NCBI GenBank assembly: GCA_900770895.1 | Contig: CAAGMF010000205.1 | Location: 1-6,430 of the forward strand | Length of the DNA stretch: 6,430 nucleotides | From: an uncultured Mitsuokella sp. | Lineage (GTDB): Bacteria > Bacillota > Negativicutes > Selenomonadales > Selenomonadaceae | Reading direction: 5' to 3' | Shown: one piece after another, positions 1 to 4,814 of the stretch | How the letters are laid out: every line of letters begins with the position of its first letter | Numbering within the stretch: position 1 is the stretch's first letter | The notes under the pieces: model-generated | Databases searched by the model: none | Told to the model about the DNA's origin: nothing | What the model saw: only the letters and a program-made list of their open reading frames with translations | Translations under genes and position numbers: made by a program

Positions 1-147
1 ATCGAGCTCGAGCGTGATCTCGTCCCCGCAGCTCGGGTTGTGCCCCTTGAGACAATCGGTCGGATGGTCGAGATGATATTTGTTGAAGGGCTCGCGGCTG
101 TGCTCGCCCACGATTTCCGTATAGACATCAGAGAGATCAGTCGGCAT
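1..147 (-). CDS. sufU: SufU-type sulfur acceptor/scaffold, 5' part only
   Basis: First 49 codons of a SufU/IscU-like protein; the rest lies beyond base 1. SufU accepts persulfide sulfur from SufS in the cytoplasm and passes it on to cluster assembly. The visible part has the family's N-terminal helix (LSDVYTEIVGEHSREPFN, residues 5-22) and the first conserved ligand motif NPSCGDE, with Cys40 and Asp42 matching the Zn/sulfur-site Cys and Asp of SufU. The other two conserved cysteines would fall outside the window. An extra Cys32 sits eight residues before Cys40. The start at 147 is supported by a strong AAGGGGGG ribosome site (157-164) 9 nt upstream, inside the end of sufS. The gene overlaps sufS by 11 bp (137-147), which suggests translational coupling. 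Family call is firm; SufU rather than IscU is chosen from the suf context and the absence of iscS-type neighbours. Confidence 0.9.
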   Translation of the reverse strand, partial: MPTDLSDVYTEIVGEHSREPFNKYHLDHPTDCLKGHNPSCGDEITLELD

Positions 148-1372
148 AGCCCAGTACCCCCCTTACTTTCTTGAGCGCCGCAATCCAGCGGTCGACGTCC
201 TCGCGCGTATTATAGAAATAGAAGCTCGCGCGACAGGTGGCGTTCTGACCGAGATATTTCATGAGCGGCTGCGCACAATGATGACCAGCCCGGATGTTCA
301 CGCCCTCCGCATCGAGTATGGTCGAGACGTCATGAGGATGGACATCCTTCACGTTGAACGTGATGATACCGGTCTTGTTGTCGCGTGTGCTGTCGCAGCC
401 GTAAAGCTCGATAAAGGGCAGCTCGCGCAGCTGGGGCAGCGCATAGTCGACGAGGTCTTTCTCGATGGCCTCGATGCGCTCAAACGTTATATTCTCGAGA
501 TAGTCGATGGCGGCCGTGAGTCCGGCGGCGCCGCCGACATTCTGCGTGCCGGCTTCGAATTTCGCCGGCAGCTCGGCATACGTCGTATTCTGCTCCTCGA
601 CGTACTCGATCATGTCGCCGCCGCGCAGGAATGGCGGCATGGCATCGAGCAGATCGTATTTGCCATAGAGCACGCCGATGCCCATCGGTGAGAGCATCTT
701 ATGTCCCGAGAAAGCGAAGAAGTCAGCATCGATGGCCTGGACGTCGACTTTCATATGCGCGACGCTCTGCGAGCCATCGACGACGGCCACTGCTCCGACG
801 CTATGCGCCTTGTCGACGACCCGGCGCACATCGTTCACGAGCCCGAGCACATTCGAGACCTGCGTCACAGCGACGAGCTTCGTCTTGTCCGTGATCTTCG
901 TCTCGATGTCGTGCTCCGAGAGGTTGCCATCTTTCTCGAGATAGATGTACTTCAGCGTAGCGCCCTTCGTCTTGGCTACGAACTGCCAGGGCACCAGATT
1001 GCTGTGATGCTCGGAGATGGTGATGACGATCTCGTCGCCGGCCTTTATATTCGTGAGGCCGTAGCTGTAGGCGACGAGGTTCAGAGCCTCTGTCGCATTC
1101 TTCGTGAATATGATTTCCTCAGGGCGCGCGGCATTGATGAATTTCTGCACGCGGGCACGGGCGTTCTCATATATGTCGGTAGCCTTGATCGACAGGGCAT
1201 AGGCGCCGCGATGCGGATTCGCGTTGCAGCCGCCATAGTAGCCGCAGAGCGTCTGGATCATCTGCTCCGGCTTCTGCGTGGTGGCGCCGTTGTCGAGATA
1301 GGCGATTTTCTGGCCATTTATCTTATGCTGGAGGAGCGGAAAATCCTTCAGGAATTCCTGTGCATCACTCAT
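137..1372 (-). CDS. sufS: Cysteine desulfurase SufS (group II)
   Basis: A PLP-dependent enzyme of 411 aa that converts L-cysteine to alanine and leaves a persulfide on its active-site cysteine for transfer to SufU. The length is normal for SufS (about 405-415 aa). Visible landmarks are LDNGATTQKP near the N-terminus (26-35), the cofactor-stacking histidine region SEHHSN (120-125), VVDGSQS (197-203) with the PLP-contacting Asp199 and Gln202, the Schiff-base lysine Lys225 in FSGHK, and the catalytic Cys366 in RAGHHCAQP. RAGHHCA followed by RASFYFYNT is typical of group II enzymes (SufS/CsdA) rather than IscS. The start at 1372 has an AGGGAGG ribosome site (1383-1389) 10 nt upstream, inside the sufD coding end. 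It overlaps sufD by 8 bp (1365-1372) and sufU by 11 bp, so it belongs to one coupled operon. Confidence 0.97.
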   Translation of the reverse strand: MSDAQEFLKDFPLLQHKINGQKIAYLDNGATTQKPEQMIQTLCGYYGGCNANPHRGAYALSIKATDIYENARARVQKFINAARPEEIIFTKNATEALNLVAYSYGLTNIKAGDEIVITISEHHSNLVPWQFVAKTKGATLKYIYLEKDGNLSEHDIETKITDKTKLVAVTQVSNVLGLVNDVRRVVDKAHSVGAVAVVDGSQSVAHMKVDVQAIDADFFAFSGHKMLSPMGIGVLYGKYDLLDAMPPFLRGGDMIEYVEEQNTTYAELPAKFEAGTQNVGGAAGLTAAIDYLENITFERIEAIEKDLVDYALPQLRELPFIELYGCDSTRDNKTGIITFNVKDVHPHDVSTILDAEGVNIRAGHHCAQPLMKYLGQNATCRASFYFYNTREDVDRWIAALKKVRGVLGYAD

Positions 1373-2279
1373 TTTCAGAAAGCCTCCCTAAAAGGTACGC
1401 ATCGATTTCTTCTCTGAGAGCTGACTCGCTCTGCGGTATGCGGTCGAGCACCGGCTGGAACGACGCCTCGACGACGAGACGCTGTGCAGCGGCCAGATCG
1501 AGGCCGCGGCTCATGAGGTAGTAGAGCTTGTTCTCGTCCATCTTGCCGATGGAGACGGCATGATGCCCATCCACATCATCCTCATGCGAGAGCATGATCG
1601 GCACGCTGCGGTTGCGCACGCCCGACGAGAGCAGTACGACTTCCTCATTCTCCCGGCCGACAGAGCCAGCCGAGCCGCGCTGGAAATCGAGTGTGCCGCG
1701 GAACGTCTTCTCGGAATGGCCGAGCAGGGCTCCGCGTACCTGCATGTTGGCATCCGTGCGCTGGCCGCGCTGACGGATGATGTAGTTGAGATCGATCTTT
1801 GACTCGCCATCGCCGAAATACAGCGACCAGATATCGCTCTGGCTGTCATCGCCCTCCATATCCACCTCGAGCTCGCTCGCCGTATGGACGGCACCAGCTT
1901 CGATAGCAGTATAGTTCAGCTTCGCGCCCCGTCCCAGATGGACAAATATGCGGCTCGTATACGGTGCATCGTCAGGCACGAGCTGGACCTTCACGAGATC
2001 CAGCACGGCTCCCTCCTGCACATCGGCCTGTACCGTGTAGGCGCCGCTCTTGCGCTCCGACAGGACGATAGCGTCCCGCTGGCCGGGCTCGACTTTGATG
2101 GTCTGCGTCACTGGCTCGCCGGATAGTCCCTCCGGCATATAGGCCGTGTTTGCTCCGAGCCAGCGCCAGGTACGCGACGGTATGCGGCTGAAAACCGCGC
2201 GCTGCTGTTCCTCAGCGGCCAGGGCAGCGGCCGTGACCGCTGGCGTACCATTATTTACATCTTTTTCTTGTAAAGCCAT
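1365..2279 (-). CDS. sufD: SufD, Fe-S assembly scaffold partner (short form)
   Basis: SufD is a paralogue of SufB that pairs with it and with SufC to form the cytoplasmic SufBC2D cluster-assembly complex. This protein has 304 aa, against about 420-440 aa in E. coli and B. subtilis, and lacks most of the N-terminal helical domain. What remains is a short Ala/Glu-rich lead (1-30), a conserved-looking segment PSRTWRWLGAN (34-44), the beta-helix core (about 60-235), and the family C-terminal signature DGHHAVSIGKMDENKLYYL (237-255) followed by MSRGLDL. His240 lies where the functional histidine of SufD is expected (by analogy with E. coli SufD). The start at 2279 has a GGGGGAG ribosome site (2289-2295) 9 nt upstream, and the gap from sufB is 18 bp. 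No frameshift is evident; the 5' end simply begins after the sufB stop, so the short form looks native. Confidence 0.93.
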   Translation of the reverse strand: MALQEKDVNNGTPAVTAAALAAEEQQRAVFSRIPSRTWRWLGANTAYMPEGLSGEPVTQTIKVEPGQRDAIVLSERKSGAYTVQADVQEGAVLDLVKVQLVPDDAPYTSRIFVHLGRGAKLNYTAIEAGAVHTASELEVDMEGDDSQSDIWSLYFGDGESKIDLNYIIRQRGQRTDANMQVRGALLGHSEKTFRGTLDFQRGSAGSVGRENEEVVLLSSGVRNRSVPIMLSHEDDVDGHHAVSIGKMDENKLYYLMSRGLDLAAAQRLVVEASFQPVLDRIPQSESALREEIDAYLLGRLSENE

Positions 2280-2297
2280 TTTGTCACACTCCCCCGC

Positions 2298-3707
2298 TCA
2301 GCCCATAGTTCCTTCGAGCTCGATATTGACGAGATTGTTCATCTCGACAGCATACTCGAGCGGCAGTTCCTTCGCAATCGGCTCGACGAAGCCGCGCACG
2401 ATCATCGCACGGGCTTCCTCCTCGTCGATGCCGCGGCTCGTGAGGTAGAATACTGCCTCATCGCTGATGCGGCCGATTTTTGCCTCATGCCCGATATCTG
2501 CCTCATCGCCCTCGATATCCATCGTCGGCAACGTATCGCTGCGCGACAGGTCATCGAGCATGAGCGACTCGCAGTTGACCGAGCAGCGCGCATGGTCCGC
2601 ATTCTTCGTGACCTTCACGGCGCTGCGATAGGTAGCGCGGCCGCCCGCCTTCGATATCGTGCGCGTATTGATATTCGCACTCGTATGCGGAGCCGCATGG
2701 ATGACGCTGGCACCCGTATCGAGGTTCTGACCCTTCGAGGCAAATGTCACACCCGTGAACTCGCAGCGGGCGTTCTCGCCGTGCAGGACGCTGCACGGAT
2801 AAAGCATCGATACGTGCGAGCCGAAGGAGCCCGATACCCACTCGATGATGCCGTCCTTCTCGACGAGGGCGCGCTTCGTATTGAGGTTCATCATGTTGCG
2901 CGACCAGTTCTCGATCGTCGAGTAGCGCAGACGCGCGCCCTCCTTGACGAAGAGCTCGACGCAGCCGGCATGCAGATTCGTGACGTTGTACTTCGGCGCT
3001 GAGCAGCCCTCGATGAAATGCAGGCTGGCTCCAGGCTCGACGATGATGAGCGTGTGCTCGAACTGGCCGGCTCCGGCCGCGTTCAGACGGAAATACGACT
3101 GCAGCGGTACATCGACATGTACGCCCTCCGGCACATAGACGAACGATCCACCCGACCATACGGCACCATGCAGCGCGGCGAATTTATGATCCTTCGGCGG
3201 CACGAGCGTCATGAAGTATTCCTTGACGATATCCTCATACTGCGTGAGCGCCGACTCCATATCCGTGTAGACGACGCCCTGCTGCACGAGCTCATCCTGC
3301 ATCGAGTGGTAGACGACCTCGGAGTCATACTGGGCACCGACACCGGCCAGCGATTTCTTCTCCGCCTCCGGGATGCCGAGCCGGTCGAACGTATCCTTGA
3401 TATCCTCCGGCACCTCGTTCCAGTTGCCGACCATTTTCGCATCCGGCTGCACATAGGTCACGATATCATCCATATTGAGCTCGGAGAGATCCGGCCCCCA
3501 GGTCGGCAGCTCGAGCGAATTATATATCTCGAGCGACTTGAGGCGGAAATCGAGCATCCATTTCGGGTCGTGCTTGCGCGCCGATATGTCGCGGATGATA
3601 TCCTCGGTCAGACCGCTCTTCGTCTTGTAGATGGAGTGGTCTTCGTTCTTTATATCATAGAGCGTGCGCTCTATATCCTCTACATAGGTCTTCTTCTTTT
3701 CTGCCAT
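2298..3707 (-). CDS. sufB: SufB, Fe-S cluster assembly scaffold
   Basis: A protein of 469 aa, usual for SufB. It forms the core of the SufBC2D complex, where clusters are built before handover to apo-proteins. Landmarks (469-residue numbering) are an N-terminal helical part with SGLTEDIIRDISARKHDP, the segment PEGVHVDVPLQSYFR, EGCSAPKY with Cys235, a beta-helix core rich in short strands, Cys375 and Cys379 in HARCSVNCESLM, and GHEAKIG with His407/Glu408. Cys379 and Glu408 align by eye with the E. coli SufB cysteine and glutamate needed for assembly (C405/E434). The frame is open 13 codons further upstream, to 3746, but that start would lie inside sufC. The start at 3707 gives the family N-terminus MAEKKK and has a GAGG site 8 nt upstream. 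The C-terminus PLEYAVEMNNLVNIELEG is typical. It lies 10 bp downstream of sufC. Confidence 0.97.
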   Translation of the reverse strand: MAEKKKTYVEDIERTLYDIKNEDHSIYKTKSGLTEDIIRDISARKHDPKWMLDFRLKSLEIYNSLELPTWGPDLSELNMDDIVTYVQPDAKMVGNWNEVPEDIKDTFDRLGIPEAEKKSLAGVGAQYDSEVVYHSMQDELVQQGVVYTDMESALTQYEDIVKEYFMTLVPPKDHKFAALHGAVWSGGSFVYVPEGVHVDVPLQSYFRLNAAGAGQFEHTLIIVEPGASLHFIEGCSAPKYNVTNLHAGCVELFVKEGARLRYSTIENWSRNMMNLNTKRALVEKDGIIEWVSGSFGSHVSMLYPCSVLHGENARCEFTGVTFASKGQNLDTGASVIHAAPHTSANINTRTISKAGGRATYRSAVKVTKNADHARCSVNCESLMLDDLSRSDTLPTMDIEGDEADIGHEAKIGRISDEAVFYLTSRGIDEEEARAMIVRGFVEPIAKELPLEYAVEMNNLVNIELEGTMG

Positions 3708-3715
3708 GACACTCG

Positions 3716-3719
3716 CCTC
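3716..3719 (-). promoter_or_regulatory. sufB ribosome binding site overlapping the sufC stop
   Basis: The minus strand reads TGAGGCGAG just before the sufB start. The sufC stop codon TGA (3718-3720) shares bases with the GAGG core, and the spacing to ATG at 3707 is 8 nt. This supports 3707 over the in-frame ATG at 3746 and implies that ribosomes ending sufC help start sufB. It is weaker than the other ribosome sites in the operon. Confidence 0.6.
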
Positions 3720-4518
3720 ACTTATTATTCGGGCAGGTCTCGGCATTCGGGCAGTTGCCGCCTACCGGGCAGCCTTGCGCATCGAGCAGATGAGTGAAGC
3801 CACGCTTGTTGATATCATCGATGAGCTCCGGGCCGCCCTCTTCGACGATCTGGCCGTTCATGAGCACATGCACGCGATCGACAGAGAGATGCTCGAGGAT
3901 ACGCGTGTTATGCGTGATGATGAGGCAGGAGTTCTGGTCATTGTGGAACTTCGCCACACCCTCGGAGACGATCTGCACGGCATCGACATCGAGGCCCGAG
4001 TCCGTCTCATCGAGCAGCGCGAGCTTCGGTGACAGCATGAGCAGCTGCAGAATCTCTGCGCGTTTCTTCTCGCCGCCCGAGAAGCCGACATTCAGATAGC
4101 GCTGAGCATAGCTCGGATCCATCTTCAGCGACTTCATCACGCCCTGGAGCTCGCGGCGGAAAGCGATGATGCGCTCCTTCTTGCCCGTGATGGCCTGACG
4201 CGACGTGCGGATCATATTCTCGAGCGTGATGCCCGGGATCTCCTCCGGCGTCTGGAACGACAAGAACAGGCCTTTGCGGGCGCGCTCGAATGTCTTCAGC
4301 GCTGCGAGGTCCTCACCGCCGAACGTCATCTCGCCGGCCGTGACCTCATATTTCGGATGACCCATGATGACATTCATGAGCGTCGATTTGCCGGAGCCAT
4401 TCGGCCCCAGTATGACATGGACCTCGCCGAGTCCGACCTCGAGATTCAGGCCCTTGAGTATCTCCTTGCCCTCTACTCCGGCATGGAGTCCCTTGATAGA
4501 AAGCAGTTGCTCTGACAT
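3718..4518 (-). CDS. sufC: SufC, ABC-type ATPase of the SUF complex, with Cys-rich tail
   Basis: A soluble ABC ATPase that binds SufB and SufD and drives the conformational change needed for cluster assembly; it is not a membrane transporter. All nucleotide-binding motifs are present: Walker A GPNGSGKST (38-46), Q-loop Gln89 in SFQTPEEIPG, the SufC-type signature FSGGEKKR (146-153), Walker B LALLDETDSGLD with Asp170 and catalytic Glu171, D-loop SGLD (174-177), and H-loop His203. At 266 aa it is about 15-20 residues longer than E. coli SufC. The extra length is a C-terminal tail with three evenly spaced cysteines (Cys250, Cys256, Cys262; C-x5-C-x5-C). The start at 4518 has AAAGGAG (4529-4535) 10 nt upstream. 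It is the first gene of the operon, about 105 nt after the predicted transcription start. Confidence 0.97.
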   Translation of the reverse strand: MSEQLLSIKGLHAGVEGKEILKGLNLEVGLGEVHVILGPNGSGKSTLMNVIMGHPKYEVTAGEMTFGGEDLAALKTFERARKGLFLSFQTPEEIPGITLENMIRTSRQAITGKKERIIAFRRELQGVMKSLKMDPSYAQRYLNVGFSGGEKKRAEILQLLMLSPKLALLDETDSGLDVDAVQIVSEGVAKFHNDQNSCLIITHNTRILEHLSVDRVHVLMNGQIVEEGGPELIDDINKRGFTHLLDAQGCPVGGNCPNAETCPNNK

Positions 4519-4528
4519 GGAATAAACT

Positions 4529-4535
4529 CTCCTTT
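4529..4535 (-). promoter_or_regulatory. sufC ribosome binding site
   Basis: The minus strand reads AAAGGAG, 10 nt before the sufC ATG at 4518. It is a good match to the 16S 3' end and fixes the start of the first operon gene. Confidence 0.75.
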
Positions 4536-4555
4536 ACTATAACGAAACTATGACG

Positions 4556-4584
4556 ATACGGCCGCTGCTCACCGCGGTCCGTAT
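4556..4584 (-). promoter_or_regulatory. Stable hairpin in the suf mRNA leader
   Basis: The arms ATACGG+CCGC (4556-4565) and GCGG+T+CCGTAT (4574-4584) pair as a 10-bp stem with one unpaired base (4578) and an 8-nt loop (4566-4573). On the suf transcript the loop reads GGUGAGCA. It lies about 40 nt downstream of the predicted start and ends 37 nt before the sufC ATG. No run of T follows in either direction, so it is not a simple intrinsic terminator. It could be a leader stability element, a protein-binding hairpin, or a DNA operator with ATACGG/CCGTAT half-sites. The pairing is visible in the sequence; the role is unknown. Confidence 0.55.
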
Positions 4585-4592
4585 GAATACCA

Positions 4593-4605
4593 GCTAATCC
4601 TTAGC
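4593..4605. repeat. Short perfect inverted repeat GCTAA-TCC-TTAGC
   Basis: Two perfect 5-bp arms around 3 nt, located 18-30 nt downstream of the predicted suf transcription start. It might be a small hairpin or an operator half-pair. Its size is within what chance gives in 300 bp, so no function is claimed. Confidence 0.35.
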
Positions 4606-4629
4606 ATTTTACTCGGGATTGATGATTTC

Positions 4630-4658
4630 ATTGTATGGCGTTTGCGCCAGCTTGTCAA
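4630..4658 (-). promoter_or_regulatory. Predicted sigma-A/sigma70 promoter of the suf operon
   Basis: On the minus strand the -35 box is TTGACA (4653-4658, perfect consensus), the spacer is exactly 17 bp (4636-4652), and the -10 box is TACAAT (4630-4635, five of six). Transcription would begin near 4623 and give a leader of about 105 nt before sufC. This is the best promoter match in the window and sits where the operon needs one. A dyad fills most of the spacer, which suggests control by a DNA-binding regulator. Confidence 0.8.
4636..4649. promoter_or_regulatory. Candidate operator dyad inside the suf promoter spacer
   Basis: A perfect inverted repeat TGGCG-TTTG-CGCCA lies wholly between the -10 and -35 boxes of the suf promoter. 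A regulator bound here would cover the RNA polymerase site, the usual position for a repressor. The motif is not one I can assign to a named regulator; it does not look like a Fur box or the E. coli IscR consensus. The dyad is seen; the operator role is inference. Confidence 0.5.
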
Positions 4659-4680
4659 TAGCAGGTATTTTAGATATTAT
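4652..4680 (+). promoter_or_regulatory. Predicted promoter of iorA, distal
   Basis: TTGTCA (4652-4657, five of six) is followed after 17 bp by TATTAT (4675-4680, five of six), facing iorA. Transcription would start near 4687, giving a leader of about 128 nt. Its -35 box overlaps the suf -35 box on the other strand (shared bases 4653-4657), so RNA polymerase probably cannot occupy both at once. Confidence 0.6.
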
Positions 4681-4725
4681 TCTGCAGAAAAAATCGCTTC
4701 TAGTTAGCCTTTTGTTCTATAAATA

Positions 4726-4755
4726 TTCCCATAGCTTTATGTTTTGTTGTATAAT
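4726..4755 (+). promoter_or_regulatory. Possible second iorA promoter, proximal
   Basis: A perfect TATAAT (4750-4755) is preceded at 18 bp by a weak TTCCCA (4726-4731, four of six). Transcription would begin near 4762, 53 nt before the iorA ATG. The -10 is excellent but the surroundings are AT-rich, so a chance match is possible. It could act instead of, or together with, the distal promoter. Confidence 0.4.
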
Positions 4756-4797
4756 AAAGAGAAAATCGTCCTTTTGTGTAAACATGACTAGATTTTT

Positions 4798-4803
4798 AGG
4801 AGA
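4798..4803 (+). promoter_or_regulatory. iorA ribosome binding site
   Basis: AGGAGA, within the purine run AGGAGAGAG (4798-4806), precedes the ATG at 4815 with an 8-12 nt gap depending on which part pairs. It fixes the iorA start; an out-of-frame ATG at 4784 has no such site. Confidence 0.7.
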
Positions 4804-4814
4804 GAGCATATTAT

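Larger units (their letters stand above)
4519..4814. other. Divergent intergenic control region between sufC and iorA
   Basis: A 296-bp gap between the two divergent start codons. The part nearest sufC is mixed in composition and holds a GC-rich hairpin; from about 4610 to 4814 it is clearly AT-rich, unlike the flanking genes. It contains predicted promoters in both directions, three inverted repeats (4556-4584, 4593-4605, 4636-4649) and both gene-proximal ribosome sites. An open frame crosses it on the plus strand (4619-4942), but it runs out of frame into iorA, has no ribosome site and resembles no known protein, so I do not call a gene here. Confidence 0.8.

Noticed and set aside
701..1417. 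Long plus-strand open frame (238 codons) opposite sufS
   Set aside because: It is the antisense shadow of a well-supported gene in GC-rich DNA; its Arg/Asp/Leu-rich product resembles no family.
3708..3746. Upstream in-frame ATG adding 13 residues to SufB
   Set aside because: It would lie inside sufC, gives a non-family N-terminus, and is outdone by the ATG at 3707 with a ribosome site and the MAEKKK start.
3018..3797. Plus-strand open frame of 259 codons opposite sufB and the end of sufC
   Set aside because: Antisense shadow; it spans a gene junction on the other strand and its low-complexity composition matches no known protein.
4593..4615. Possible plus-strand terminator: GCTAA/TTAGC dyad followed by ATTTTACTC
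   Set aside because: The stem is only 5 bp and AT-rich, the T-run is short, and there is no plus-strand gene upstream to terminate.
4689..4797. Long-range pairing of AAAAAT...CTAG (4689-4703) with CTAG...ATTTTT (4788-4797), which would end beside the iorA ribosome site
   Set aside because: It has only ten pairs, mostly A-T, split by a 5-nt bulge over a loop of more than 80 nt in AT-rich DNA; chance is sufficient.
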